Assembly: GCA_033977485.1 (NCBI GenBank)
Contig: CM066998.1
Coordinates: 31,497,501-31,561,500, forward strand
Reading direction: 5' to 3'
Length of the DNA stretch: 64,000 bases
From: Hydrangea macrophylla
Taxonomy: Eukaryota > Streptophyta > Magnoliopsida > Cornales > Hydrangeaceae
The notes beneath the pieces are model-generated. The model saw nothing but the letters and a program-made list of their open reading frames with translations. It did not search any database and was not told the origin of the DNA. This document shows, piece by piece, positions 23,673-37,000 of this stretch. Each line of letters opens with the position of its first letter. The stretch's first letter is position 1. Made by a program: the position numbers and the translations under genes.

Positions 23673-25086
23673 CTCACTAGGGGATCTAGTTGTTCTACTC
23701 TTTCTATAAATTCAACAACATAGATAGGTAAAAGGTCCGCATGCAGAATTTATTTTCAGGAGACAAGGAATTTTGAGGAACTATTGGACTACTTTGTGAA
23801 TTTATATTCTACATGCATGTAATGACATTGACTGATATGATGAGAGTGCCAAAATGCACATGCTTTGATGATTTGATGTGGCTAAATTCATGCACTGCAC
23901 ACATGACACATGGATGAAATGCAAGTGTGTGTGTGTGCCTATTCTATATGCAAAAGAAAAGAAAATTCTAATTCTAACACATAAACATATAAGCACAGAA
24001 AATCCTCCTCCATGTTAAGTGCATTAATTTCTCCTTTCATTGTGATTCTTGCTACCCTTTCAAAGATTGGGTGTTTGAAATTATTTGGAAAATATTTCTC
24101 GGATGATAAAATGTTTCTTGAGAATTCCGAGGATGTTAAACATTCCTCAACAAAATGATTGGTTTGAAATTTTGTTTTGAAATTCATTAGAAAACCATTT
24201 TTTTTAAAAATAATTCCCAATAATTTTGGATTTCCCTTTGAGGATGTGAAAACATTTCTTATTAAAAATGATCGGGTTGAAACTTTGCTTTGAAATTCAT
24301 TTGAAAGGCGTTTCTTTCAAAAACAATTATCGCAATTTTTGGATTTTTCCTTTGAAGATAATCATGTGAAAATATACTTTAACAAATATTAGTTTGAAGC
24401 TTTAATCAAAAAGTGAACTCCAAAGATTTTAAAAGAGCAATTGAAAACTTTAAAATAAAGATGGCAAAAAATCCATTTACTTTCAAAGATGGATTTAAAA
24501 TTCTTTGTGTAGAAAGATCACATGATCGGATTATTACCGTACTTTTCATGAATTCGGATGCATAAAAGGTCAATGATGCTTAGCTAAACAAGATATAAGA
24601 AGTGAAATCTTATAATCAACATTTGGTATGTTTCCCAAATGTTGTGAGACATGAGAAGGAATTTCTAAAAGGTGATTAGAAGATTATACATCCTACATTA
24701 ACCAAGCATTGCCATCATCTCAAATAATCCCGTCCGGGCATACAAAACTCCCTAGCATATAATCCTAATTAAGAATTGACTCCCTATGATTGAAAGGTTC
24801 TATAGAAACTATTATGCAAAGGCCGGGTTTTGGTCAAAATAAGGGACCCTTGACACACACCCGATAGGATTCTTCATATACCAACACAAGGCACGAGATC
24901 AAGGGTGATCACACAATCCCATGATGGCTTGACCGGCCGGGTTGCCTCGAGCCTCCAAGGTTATAGTTTCGCGCAATCGACTGCCGAAACATGCAAGTGC
25001 AATGCAACGGGCAAACAAAAATTAATTAATTTGATTAAAAGAATGCTTTCAAGTCTAATCCTCGAGTGAACCTAAAATCAGGAATT
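23673..25086 (-). other. TatA 5' leader
   Basis: This is the minus-strand continuation from the TatA PBS toward gag. It is homologous to 12575 to about 13905 of TatB. It holds a CA/GT repeat at about 23920-23936. The ORFs at 23802-24220 are short and have no recognisable domain. Confidence 0.65.
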
Positions 25087-25136
25087 CTGGTCTGTGAAAC
25101 CAGAGATTCTGGGTTCGATCCCCAGCAGAGTCGCCA
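25087..25136 (-). promoter_or_regulatory. TatA primer binding site extended to 50 nt of tRNA-Arg
   Basis: On the plus strand this reads like the 3' part of a tRNA: CTGGT-loop-ACCAG anticodon stem, AGATT, CTGGG-TTCGATC-CCCAG T arm, then GAGTCGCCA. It is complementary to tRNA-Arg positions 27-76 with 5 mismatches, judged from memory of the plant ACG isoacceptor. The LTR starts 3 bp away at 25140. The five-pair anticodon stem is intact. Confidence 0.85.
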
Positions 25137-25139
25137 GAT

Positions 25140-28100
25140 TGTGGATACTGACATTTGGGCTCACTCCTTTTAATTTTAAAACAATTTTACAAATTCAAAC
25201 ACAAAGAGTCGCCACTTAATTTTTAAAAGGAAAATTAAGAAATCATTTTAAAAGCAAACCGATCTTTTGCGAAACCAAAGATAAACTGGGTCTAGGGATT
25301 ATGGAATGAAAGGAGAAGTAGCCCGGCGGACTAAAACACCCCCTCTCATCCTATCTCGCGAAAGGCCTCTACTCAGCATCCTTTTAAATCAAATTATAAA
25401 TATAAGCATGCCCTCACCTAATACATATATATAAGTATACATAGCACAAGTATGTCAAAATGGTGCAAAATTGCTAACGATAAAAGACATACAAAATCAC
25501 ATAGTTCAATTAGCAAGCATGGTGATATGCAGTAAGGACAAGATAATTTACCCGAGATCCGGCCGCAAAATTAGAAACGTGCAATGCACACAAAAAGTAG
25601 AAGTCCTAGGAATAGTTCTCTAGCACATATATACACATAAGGCAAGACCTAATTCTAATGTGTTGCGCATAAAGTCTAAAATCAATAAAATCAAAAAGTG
25701 ATATAAATTAGAGAAGAGATGAGAAGTCATACCTCCAAAGCGCTACAAAACAAGGGTTACTCCACATGCTTTAGACAAAATATATAATGTCAAATAATCA
25801 TTCCTAAAAACATCTAGCTTAAATCTATCAAGTAGGAAAAAGAATAGACATAATTATGAGTTCCTTTTAACTAGTTGGAAACATAGCACCTCTTTAGACA
25901 TACAAGTCTCAACTAGGAGCCAATGTAATGTCCATATAGGGATGCTATAATCCCAACATGATCATAAGAAACCCATGATTATGTTCAATTAGGTTCAACT
26001 TTATCCAAGAACTAACACTAATCATAAATACCAATATATATGAATGAATGCATGGACATGGAGAAGAATGAGCTAGGAACTTATTCATTAATTTGGATCA
26101 TCTAGCCTCTGGATTTAAGATTAATCGTCTTTATTCAAAACACGGTTTCAGTCTTAGGTCATTAGGAGATGATTTAAATTAAAATTGATAAGATTTAGGC
26201 AAAACAGTGACAGTTTTTCAAAAATTATAGAGAGCGGACCAGACTTTCAAAAATAGAAATAAAATACTTTCAACGGTTAGATCTTAATGATTTTTGTGTA
26301 TGTTATTCCTCTTGAGTCTAATTTTTAACCCAAAAAGAAAATCAAAGATCCAATGGTTGAATCTCTAGAAATAGGGAAAATACTAGACAGCACTCAGGAA
26401 TCTGCAACTGTCCAGAGTTTTTATATGATTTTCTAAAAAATAGTAGACAAATAAGAAACACTTTGATCTTTTTAGGGTATTTTTCTAACACATTTAACTA
26501 CCTAGAAAATTTTATTTGAGGTCAAGAAAACTTGATTAATGCTCTTATTTACTCCTTTTAAAACGAAATTACTGTTATGAAATTTTGGACAGAGAGCAAC
26601 CTACTCACAAATCACAAGGCCAAACCATCCTAAGTATAAGATTTCATCAAAACAAAAGTTCTAGTGATGCATATATGAGTTATGAACATCCTCTAATTGG
26701 TCTCATCCAATTCTAATGGACCATGATTTAATAAAAAATCTTTGATCACAGTTGGTTAATGGATTCACTGCACCAATATTGACTTGATATTCATAAGAAA
26801 TTCTTAAGTCAAATCCTTCTCTTATATTTGATGATCCTTGAGAGATGTTAACTTATTATATCCTATTCTCCTCTCAAATTAATGGTCCTTAGAGACTAAA
26901 AAAGACTAAATCCACATGAGCCTCTATTTAATATGGAGTGGATTCCATGAGATTATAGGAGGATCTAAATCATAAACTAAGACTTGAACCAAACCAAACA
27001 TGGGTGGATATGACTTTGACTAATCTTAATCCCCATATAAATCATAGGATCATAAGAGACTAGAGGATCAAACTCAAAGAGATCTAATGAGATATTAAAG
27101 ATCTCATATATCCTATGAGAAGAATATAAACAAAAGAAATGAAATCAAAGGTTATTTGAAAAATTCAAGTCAAAAACTCTTTTAATCTTAAATCCAAAGC
27201 TCTATTTAGACCCAAATCAATGAAAATAGCACATGATCATTCAATCACAAATTCTGTGTGGTATGTGATGAAATGAGGCAAGAAGAGAGGTTTTGAAAAT
27301 ATGTAAAAATCCTAGATCTATGAATTTGTGATTGAATTATGTAGAACAAGTATAGGAATAAGGATTTAACCACTAGATCTTCTCAGGATTTGATTGATTT
27401 GGAGAGGTCCAAGCCTTACAAGCAATACTCTTCTTCTTCTTCTTCCTTGAAGCTTCAAGGTTCTTCAATTGGGTAGGATTTCTATGGGGTTTTGGGTTTT
27501 TCTCTCTACATTTCTCTAAGAATAAACTTCATCTTCAAAATTCAGCCTCTCTTATTAAGATTCAAGTCACATCTTCAAGGTTCAAGTCTCTCTCTCTCGA
27601 GATTCAAGTCTCCAACCTCTCAAAATGAGAGAAAATGGGGTTTTATAGACTTTCATTATCTTAGGGGCTAAGGTTAGGGTAGATAGGTCAATTAGGGATG
27701 GTGGGTGCATAGTTTGCATGACTTAGGAGAAGTAAATTCGTACACAAAAAATGGCAACGTTTGGTGCATTCATTTGATCAAAGATTGAAAAAGAATTTTG
27801 ACTTAAAAATGCAAATTAACCCAGGCCGGCACTCAATGAAGATGAAATGGCACTCACTGAGTGCTGAATGGCACTCAGTGAATGTTGTAGTGGCATTCAC
27901 TGACTGCCATTTGGGCACTTAGCGAGCACCGTAGCGGCATTCACTGATTGCCGTTCAGGCACTTTGAGTGCCGCTGCACAACAGTTCAGCACCTTAATTT
28001 CATTTTATGTCATTTAAGTAAATATTGTTTAATTTATGTATTTACTTAAGACATTAAATTTAATTAAGGAAATACCCCATTTGGATTCAATAAAAATATC

Positions 28101-28639
28101 TAAAAAATTAAAATCCTTAAGGAAAAAAGGTCAACTCTTCTTCCGAAGGCAAAATTTTCAATTTCCTGCACAATTCTTCTTAAAGACCTTTTGATTTCTC
28201 AATGCTCCCTTTCATTTAATATTCTTAAACATCATTTCTAGCATCCAATAAACAATTACCGGGACTTTTTATCTTGAAATTCGAAAATTTTATGATTGAC
28301 CTCCTTTTGACCCATTGACTTTTCATTGGGTCAACTGTTGACTTTTGATGACCTTTTCAGGGTTCATGCTGAATTTCTCTCCTTTTGAAAATGGTTTTAA
28401 GATGCTCCGAAAACAATACCATGTTTTTATACGTGTTCAAAACTCATGGTCTACAAGGTGAAGGGTAAATGAGAATTTTGGTCTTTTTTGCTGAAAGCGC
28501 AATTTTGGACCGAGATTCTTCTTTGAAGAGAATCAGATTGCTTGTAAGAGTCTTGATTCTGACGATACATATTTATCATTGATCTCGAGAGGTAAATCCT
28601 CCTAAGTTTAATAGTTCTATCAAAATTGGGGTGTCTACA
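25140..28639 (-). repeat. TatA 5' LTR (3500 bp)
   Basis: It begins TGTGGATACTG and ends GGGGTGTCTACA on the plus strand. It pairs with 1486-5033. The word cluster lies at 27828-27985, and the minus-strand TATA box (GTCTATAAAACCCC) at 27638-27651. Confidence 0.92.
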
Positions 28640-31066
28640 AAGAGTTACTTAAAAAGGGTTTTATTTGACCTAGGATATCACCGTAGAGAGCAACAGTATT
28701 ATTTGTAAAGAAGAAAGATGTTTCAATGCATATGTGTGTCGACTATTGAGAGTTAAACAAATTTATAATCGAAAATAAATATCCATTGCCTATAATTGAT
28801 GGTCTATTTGATCAACTTTATAGAGCGCAAGTGTTTTCGAAGATAGACTTGAGATCGGGTTATCATCATTTGAAAGTAAAGGTTGAAGATGTAGAGAAGA
28901 CAACTTTCAGAACGCGCTACGGACATTATGAGTTCCTAGTAATGGCAATTGGGGTTACTAATGCACCAGCCGCGTTCATAGACCTTATGAACCGAATCTT
29001 CAAGGACTACTTAGATGACTTTGTGATCGTGTTCATAGATGATGTTCTTAACTATTCACCGAGTGAGGTAGAATATGAGAAACATTTGAGCCGGATACTT
29101 CAGAGATTCTAAGAGAAGAAATTATTTAGGAAATTGAAGAAGTGTGAATTCTAGCTATATAGTATTGTTTTTCTTGGTCATGTGATTGACAAGAATGGCG
29201 TCTCAATTGATCCTCACAAGGTAGAAGTTGTACCTAATTGGCAAAGGCCAACATCCGTATCCAAAATTTGAAGTTCTTGGGGTTAGATGGATACTACCGC
29301 CATTTCATTGAGAATTTCTCAAAGATTTTATTGCCTGTGACAAATTTGTCGAGAAAGGGTATTGCATATGAATGGAGTCCAGAATTTGAAGATAATTTTC
29401 AAGAGTTAAAGTCACGTTTGACAATAGCACCTATCATGATGATACCATCCATAATAGAAGAATTTGTGATCTATAGTGATGCTTTGTATCAAGATTTGGG
29501 GTATATACTTATGCAGAGTGGCAAAGTGATTGCCTACGCATCTAGATAGTTAAAGACACATGAAGTTAGCTATCAAACTAATGACCTTGAATTAGCTACA
29601 GTGATCTATGCTTTGAAGATTTGGAGGCAATACTTGTACAGCGAGATCATTGATGAGATCAAAGCAGAATTGTTCAACCACTTTTACTTATGCAAAATGA
29701 GAGATGAGAAACCTTCAAGGAAATAACCCAGCTTTACTTTAGAACAAGGGGTATTGATGCTTGGAAATCGATTGTGTGTACCCAATTTGAAAGACTTGAA
29801 AGAAAGAATCCTAGAGGACACATAGTACTAAATATTTAGTTTATCTGGGAATTAACATGAAGTACCAAAATTTATGATAGAATTTTTGGTGGAGAGGCAT
29901 GAATCGGGAAGTTGCTAAGTTTGTTTCTAAATATTCATCATGTCAGCAAGTCAAAGCAGGGAGACAAGCACCCACGGGACTTCTATAACCATTACTTGTG
30001 TCAGAGTGCAAATGGAATGAGATCACGATAGATTTTGTATCCAGATTTCCACAATCGGTTAACAAGAATGACAAGATTTGGGTTATAGTTGATACATTGA
30101 CAAAATCAGCTCATTTCTTACCCATTAAGACGAATGAACCATCTAAGTTAGCAGACTTGTATGTGAAAGAGATTGTAAGACTATATGGCATTCCAACAGC
30201 GATTATATTAGATTACGATAGTAGTTTTATGTCGAGGTTTTGGGAAGGTTTGCAAAAAGCTATGGGTACGACGTTGAGTTTCAGTACTGCTTTCATCCTC
30301 AGATCAATGGGCAGTCAAAGTGAATGATTAAGACATTAGAAGATGTGCTTCGATTGTGTGTTCTAGATTTTGGGAGTAACTGGGAGAAATGCTTACCATT
30401 AATCGAATTTGCTTACAATAACAAATTTCAGTCAAGTATTGGAATGGCACCGTATGAAGCTTTGTATGGGCATAAGTGTCGTTCACCGGTTTGTTAGACT
30501 GAGGTTGGGAAAAGAAGGTTGATAGGACCTGAGATAATACAGTTGACTACTGAGAAGGTGATGCTAATCCAGGAGCGACATAAGGTGGCTCAGAGTCGTT
30601 ATAAGAGTTATATAGACTTTAAGCGATGATCGATGATGTTTGAAGTAGGGGATTTTGTGTACTTGTGAGTAATGCCTTCAAAAGGCATAGTCCAATTTGG
30701 GAAGAGAGGATAACTAAATCCAAGATTTGTAGGACAATTTGAGATCCTAGAAAAAGTAAGACCAGTGGCTTATCGATAAGCCTTGTCGTCCGAGCTGGAG
30801 CATGTGCACACTATATTCTATGTATCTATGTTGAGACAGTGTATGATAGAGATGAGTAAGATCATTGTACTAGAGCCATTACAGATTTAAAAGACTTGAC
30901 TTATGTGGAGCATCCGGTAGAGATTTTAGATCGAAAGGAACAATTATTGAGAACGAAGACGATTCCAATGGTAAAAGTGCTATGACGTAGTCATATGATT
31001 GAGAAAGCTACGTGCGATAACGAGGAAGAAATGAGGAATGAGTATCCGTATTTGTTCGACATATGA
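28640..31066 (+). pseudogene. H1 pol relic: RT, RNase H, integrase, chromodomain-like end
   Basis: It resumes the H1 RT exactly after the TatA insertion. The RT palm is readable at 28640-29110 ([13 protein letters not shown], then NAPAAF and the catalytic FIDD near 29034-29045). Frameshifts and stops follow. The connection and RNase H start at about 29238-29549 (GLDGYYRHF, YSDA). RNase H is then mostly deleted (about 29640). The integrase zinc-binding part is a fragment near 29880-29985. The catalytic core is readable at 29998-30327 ([33 protein letters not shown]). A GPF-like and chromodomain-like C terminus decays to a stop at 31064. Such a C terminus is typical of Tekay/Del chromoviruses. 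Confidence 0.85.
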
Positions 31067-31109
31067 GGTATAAGTATCAGTCCCGAAAAATTTTATTCTT
31101 TTCAAATAC

Positions 31110-31424
31110 ATAAGTGAATTTCTAGAATTATTAATGTTGATTAATAACTTAGATGAGTAGTTGACTGGAGGTCAACAGAAGGTGTCAAGTGAGGACACGG
31201 AAAGTTGAAGCTTTGAAATGATTTAAATGACATTTATGTGATTAAATGTTATATGGCATATCTGGTATATGTAAATAGTAATTATGCCTATGTTGTGTAA
31301 TTTCTGGTAGTTTTGATCTTGATAAAGATCAATTAGAACGAATTAGAGATAACCAATGTGATAGCATTGCATAAAAGGTAGGTTATCTATAAATTACGTG
31401 AGATTAGTTTACGGAATGTAATTA
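31110..31424 (+). repeat. H1 3' LTR, first part (start uncertain)
   Basis: This follows the H1 pol stop and a degraded PPT-like stretch near 31090-31110. It is non-coding. The LTR start is set only by position; a TG at 31113 is possible. It continues at 41265 after the E4 insertion. Confidence 0.45.
31420..31424. other. Target-site duplication of E4 (left)
   Basis: AATTA stands before TG at 31425 and again at 41260-41264 after the other LTR. It is a perfect 5-bp duplication. Confidence 0.95.
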
Positions 31425-31630
31425 TGTAACACCCCTTAATTTTTTTTTATCATATAGATACCAGTTTTGGGTTTATTGGCAGTACAATATTTACCTGTGT
31501 GTGCATCATAGCGTGAACTCAACACACACAAGAGTTTCTTTATAGAACTTGGAAGCCACACAATTTTGGTGCACAGTGTGTGCGTGTGTATTGTATAAAT
31601 TTTATGCTTGGTGCCCAAGCACACAAATTC

Positions 31631-31638
31631 TATATATA
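31631..31638 (+). promoter_or_regulatory. TATA box of E4 LTR
   Basis: TATATATA occurs 206 bp into the LTR. The identical copy is at 39063-39070. RNA start is expected near 31660. Confidence 0.6.
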
Positions 31639-32284
31639 CACCTATTTTTCCCCAACTACTCTCCCATTCACTCATCAGTCTCTCTGTCTCTCCACTGTCT
31701 CTCTCTCGGCTACATCACACTCACCCACTCATATGTTATCACTTGTGTTCAAACACACACATATTACCTCATACATACATGGTTAGATAGATAACCATAT
31801 ATACACGCAGAGAGTTTGAATCAAACTTTGGATCCAAGCCTTACTTTTGGGTAAGATTCAATTCAAATTTCAGCTTATTTAAACTGTTAGTGTAGATATG
31901 TACATATACAAATACATATACAGACATCTCATTTGTATATTGTTAAGGGTACAAAAATAGCGAACAGAAAAACAGTCTCAGAATCTTGATTTCTTTATAT
32001 CAAATGAAAGGTCTCGATCCCACGAGGTTCCCTTTCGAATTTCAAAAGCTAATTCGCAACGATTGCGACAAACGGTCAAAGTAAACTTTTGTCACCATTC
32101 GGCTTTTCGATAAAATCAAGAGCTGTGTTTTGATTTATGAAAAATTGATTTCATATTTGAAATCTATGCGGAAAAACGAAGAATTTCATATATTGAAAGT
32201 CCTGTTTGGATTAAGTTTTCAAAATGGGTAAATACCAACCTTTGATTTCAAAACAGGGGAAAAAGGAAGAAGAAGACGACACTG

Positions 32285-32440
32285 TGACAACTCGCGCGTG
32301 CGACCAGCGCGAGCGGCCCGCGCGCGCGACCAGGCTATTTTTGAAAACTATTTTTTTAAATAAACACGTGACCCTTCTGAACACATTCCGCGCGAGCGGC
32401 CCGCGCGAGCGAGGTCCCGCGCGCGCGACCTCGGGCAGTT
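32285..32440 (+). repeat. GCGCGAGCGG word cluster in E4 LTR
   Basis: CGCGCGTGCGACC, GCGCGAGCGGCC, CGCGCGCGCGACC and similar CpG-dense words appear six or seven times in an AT-rich LTR. The other LTR has the same at 39717-39872, with two of the observed LTR differences inside it. Confidence 0.7.
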
Positions 32441-33830
32441 TATTAAAATATTCTGTTTTGTTATATTTAAGTCTGTTATGAGCTAAGGGGCCTTGTACCC
32501 TATGCTTTAAGAGTTGTACTTTACTTTAATAGTAATTGTACTCATGCTTTGAGGTGTTGTACCTCACTAATATACGCGCATTATTGTATATTGAGATTTG
32601 TAACAGATTGAGCAGTTCCGGTTTCTATTCTGATTAATTATTCAGTCTATCCTCGGTGAACGGTAGTTCCGTATGACCCTCAATAAAGTTGTATAACATG
32701 TTAATAGTGTACTTACATGTTTAATTGAGTTGCTATGCCTTAAGTGGTTACTTGAGCTGATATGCCTTATGTGTTTACCTGGATAATTTCAGTATGCCCA
32801 TTGTGTTGCTTTGAATTGATAGCATGCCTTAATAATCTGTCTTATGAAATATTGAATATGTCTGGATGCTTAGAGCTCGCATATGTCATATCATTTCATA
32901 AGCATAAGCATGAACACGAAAATCACGAAAATAATTTTGGGATGAAAGACCTTAGAGGCTTTCAATTTTTGAAAAGGGGAGACCTTAGAGGCTTCCAGGT
33001 TTTAAAAAGGGAAGACCTTAGAGGCTTCCATGCATAAAACCCTCTAGGAGGGATTTTGTTTTGAAAAGTTAGAAATCCCAGATTTGTGGGTAGGCATGTG
33101 AGATGGGTACCACTAGGAACTCGAATTGCGGGATGTGCTGCAAGAAACCCCCGTAACGGTAAAGGCTAGGCCTCCGTGTAATTCGTAAGGCCCAAAGTCC
33201 CGCACGTTTGAGGCTAGGCCTACGTGGACGGGAAGCCCATGGTCCGGGTAATGATAATGACGATTGAGGGTGAGTGTTTGAAAAGGCATGAAAATGGTTT
33301 TCATACATTGACATTGGCATTCATTGCACTCATGCATGATATATAACAGATGTTATTGTGCGGTTATATGACTATACGAGCCTTGTGGCTTATGAACTAT
33401 TAAACCTTTCTTTCAGGTGATATAGATAAGGGCAAGGCCCCGAGACTTGACAATGCTTCCGCTATAGTTTGAAGACCCGTGTGTGGGGATTATCATTTAG
33501 TTAATGTAATAAAACTTTGATTTCAAAGAACATGTTATGTTTCAATTGGACTAATGTTAGTCCACCAGCTTTTAAATTAAAGGATAACTTCACTCTGATT
33601 TTCCGCTGCTTATATTAAACGTGTTGTTTCAAGAAAGAATATTTCAAATGAAAACCAGATTTCTGATTTATAAATGCTTTCCAAAGGATAAACATATATT
33701 TCATATAACCCTCGGAGTCTAGGACTCGGGGAGTTACGGAATGGTGTCAAAGCCTATTACTGTTATTGTTGTACTTCCGCCGGTTGACACCCCGTCGCCG
33801 GGAACCGTGGCGGGGCGGGGCGTAACAGAA

Positions 33831-33842
33831 TGGTATCAGAGC
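33831..33842 (+). promoter_or_regulatory. E4 primer binding site (tRNA-iMet)
   Basis: TGGTATCAGAGC starts 3 bp after the LTR. It is complementary to the 3' end of plant initiator tRNA-Met, the usual primer of chromoviruses. Confidence 0.92.
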
Positions 33843-34057
33843 TTAACCGGGTCGAATACTTTGGACGCCGGGTTATGTGCTCGCATGTTTAGTTTTGTTG
33901 ATATGTTAGACATGATTAGTTGATAACGGCGTATGAATTGATATGTGTTAACTTGAGATGTTAACTACTTACTTGACATATACGTGTATTGTCGATTACA
34001 CTTCGTGATTAGATCATGTTGTGTGATTCGTTTACTCGATTCGAACTTGTTATAGCT

Positions 34058-37000
34058 ATGCCGCCGCGTCGTGAGAATCCCAGTATTGAACTAGAGGCTG
34101 ACGAGCAGATATCGGCTGCGTCGGTACCAGTTAGAGGCCGAGGTCGAGGTCGTGCTCGAGGACGTGGTCCAGGGAGGGGCCGTGGTCAAGGTCAAGGCCG
34201 TGGTCGAGGTCGTGGTCGTGGTCGTGGTCGAGGTCACGCGCATGATGTTGCATTTGAGTCTGAAGCTTCCACAGGACCGGTTGATATTCCTGATGGACCG
34301 CAAGGGTTACAGAATGTTGCTGATGTAATTGCAAGGGCAGTCAGAGATGCTATGCCGCCTCCTCCCCCTCGTGCTCTGAGAGGTGAGACAAATCCCGCTA
34401 GAGCTCGGGAGCGGCTGATTACCAAAGATTTCGATGCTAGGAAGCCGCCACAGTTCTCTGGTAGCTCTGACCCGATGGCTGCAGAGGATTGGCTTCAGCA
34501 TATCTCGAAGATATTCGAATTCATTGATCTTCATGAGGATGCTCTCCGCATCAAGTTGGCTACATACTTATTTTCTGGAGAAGCTACCCATTGGTGGGAT
34601 TGCACCGTGAGTGTTCATCCACTTGCTGGCATGACTTGGAAGTCATTTAAGAGTCTTTTTCTCGATAACTACTTCCCAGAAGTACAGAGGGACGCAAAGA
34701 GGGCTGAGTTCTTTACCCTTCAGCAGGGGGATATGTCAGTGACAGAATATGCTACTATGTTTTCCACCTTGGCTCGTTTTGCACAAGAGCAGTTGGTCAG
34801 TGATCATTTCAAGGCTACACGTTTTGCCTCTGGTCTTCGACCCTACATTCGGAAAAGTCTGGCTAGCACGCCTATCACCACTTATGCTGATACTTTGACA
34901 AGGGCGTTGGGTGTTGAAAGTGTAGATTTGGATCTGAAAAGGGCCAGGGAGATTATTACTCCAGCCAAGAGCACTGGTCTGTCTAAGAAAGCTAAGACAG
35001 AGACTAGGTCTCAATTTCAGTCCCAACCTCCTCAACAGCAACAACAACGATCATATTCACAACAGAGATCTTCTTATCGAAGTTCTCAACAATCAGGGTT
35101 ACAGCAAGGTGTGAATGCCGCTGGGGAGAAGGTTTATCTCCGATGTGGTGATCCAAATCATTTCATCAAGTTTTGTCCTCAACCACCACCCAAGAAATCT
35201 CAGTCGATTGGTTCAACACCGTATTATCCACCATCTCAGGCAGTATCCGCTCAGAGTGTGAAACCCTACCAGAATAGAGGTAATCAAGTTAATTATCAGA
35301 GGACAGATAATCGTGGTGGTTCTCAGCCACAACAACACCAAGAACCCAAAGGAAGGAATTTTGCTTTGCCTGCTTATCATGTTTTTGGAAATGCCGGACC
35401 GTCTGTGATCCGAGGTATTGTCCCGTTGTTTAACTCTTGGGCATCTATATTGTTTGACACTGGTGCATCACACTCATTCATCTCATCAGCATTCGCATCA
35501 GTATTAGGGTTAGAGATAGAATGCTTGGAGCATGTCTTATCTGTTGATACTCCAGTTGGAGGTGTTATTCATTTGAATCATGTTTGCCGTAGCTGTATGC
35601 TTTTGATAGCGGACCAGCAATGAAGTGTCGATTTGATTGTTATGCCAAATCTAGGATTCGATGTCATCCTTGGGATGGACTGGTTGGTCGAGTATCGAGC
35701 TTTCATAGATTGTTTTAAGCGTCGGGTTACTCTTTTCACTCCTGAGGGAGACAGTTGTAGATTCGAGGGCGATCAGTTGAATTTGCCACTACCCTCGTTG
35801 CTTTCCCGGAATAGTTTATATTCTTCTCTTAGAACTCTGGCTAGTTTATTGGCCATAGAGAGGGGCACTCCTCTTGTGGAATTGCCACCCATTGTTTGTG
35901 AATTTTCTGACGTCTTTCCAGAAGACTTATCAGAATTGCCACCTGTCTGTGCTATTGATTTTGCAATCGATCTTGTGCCAGGCACTTCACCTATTTCTAT
36001 TCCGCCATATCGTATGGCACCAGCAGAATTGAAGGAGTTGAAAATTCAATTGGAAGATCTCCAGAATAAAGGTTTTATTCGCCCGAGTGTATCCCCGTGG
36101 GGAGCTCCTGTTCTCTTTGTTAAGAAGAAGGATGGAACATTGAGATTGTGTATCGATTATCGAAAACTCAATCATGTGACGATCAAGAATAAGTATCCAC
36201 TTCCTAGAATTGATGATTTGTTTGATCAACTCAAAGGTTCCACTTGTTTCTCCAAGATTGATCTGAGATCGGGTTATCATCAACTCCGTATTCGAGAGTC
36301 AGACATCTCGAAGACAGCTTTTAGGTCCCGATATGGACATTTTGAGTTTATGGTTATGCCATTCGGATTGACCAATGCTCCAGCAGCATTTATGGATCTT
36401 ATGTAGCGAGTATTTCACGATTATTTGGACAAATTCGTGATTATATTTATTGATGATATTCTTATCTACTCTTCCTCTAAGGAACTTCACGAGGAACACC
36501 TAAGGATTGTCCTACAAGTATTGCGTACTCACCAACTGTTCGGTAAATTATCTAAATGTGATTTTTGGTTGACAGAAGTGAAATTTTTGGGACACGTTGT
36601 CTCGAGAGATGGAGTGTCAGTTGATTCATCAAAGATTGAATCTGTTATGGATTGGCAGCCACCTAAGAACGTATTTTAGGTACGTAGTTTCTTGGGTTTA
36701 GCAGGCTATTACCGTCGCTTTGTAAAGGACTTTTCTCGTATTGCTTCACCGTTGACTAAGCTTACGCGTAAAGGGGTAAAATTCATTTGGACTGAGGAGT
36801 GTGAGAAAGCTTTTCAGCTTTTAAAGACTCGATTGACTTCAGCACCGGTTTTGATTATTCCGGAGCGGGGTGTTGACTACGCAGTTTATTGTGATGCTTC
36901 ACTTCTTGGTTTGGGTTGTGTGCTTATGCAAGAAGGCAAAGTTGTTGCCTATGGTTCTCGCCAGTTAAAACCTCATGAGCAGAATTATCCAACTCATGAT

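Larger units (their letters stand above)
1486..28639 (-). mobile_element. TatA: non-autonomous Tat/Ogre-type LTR retrotransposon containing nested TatB
   Basis: Read on the minus strand, the element has a 5' LTR (25140-28639), a tRNA-Arg primer site (25087-25136), a leader (23673-25086), a 3' untranslated region with tandem arrays (9422 down to 5048), a polypurine tract (5034-5047) and a 3' LTR (1486-5033). TatB (9428-23667) interrupts it about 45 bp before where gag would start. Without TatB it is about 12.9 kb. No protease, RT, RNase H or integrase is present. The gag region is collapsed to a few bases of its start and end, as judged by alignment to TatB. The tRNA-Arg primer, long LTRs and 3' UTR tandem arrays fit the Ogre/Tat lineage. 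This is a LARD-like derivative that would need trans-acting proteins. Confidence 0.9.
31425..33827 (+). repeat. E4 5' LTR (2403 bp)
   Basis: It begins TGTAACACCCCTTAA and ends GGGGCGTAACA. The TATA box TATATATA is at 31631-31638. A GC-rich word cluster lies at 32285-32440, three copies of a GACCTTAGAGGCTT unit at 32945-33030, and two copies of GAGGCTAGGCCT-type units at 33160-33235. ORFs inside (for example 32224-32481) are not genes. Confidence 0.96.

Noticed and set aside
25087..25136. A tRNA gene (looks like the 3' part of tRNA-Arg)
   Set aside because: No D arm or A box, and it sits 3 bp from an LTR with a mirror copy in TatB; it is a primer binding region.
34091..34334. His/Asp- and Thr-rich minus ORFs
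   Set aside because: They are shadows of the Arg/Gly codon repeat in E4 gag.
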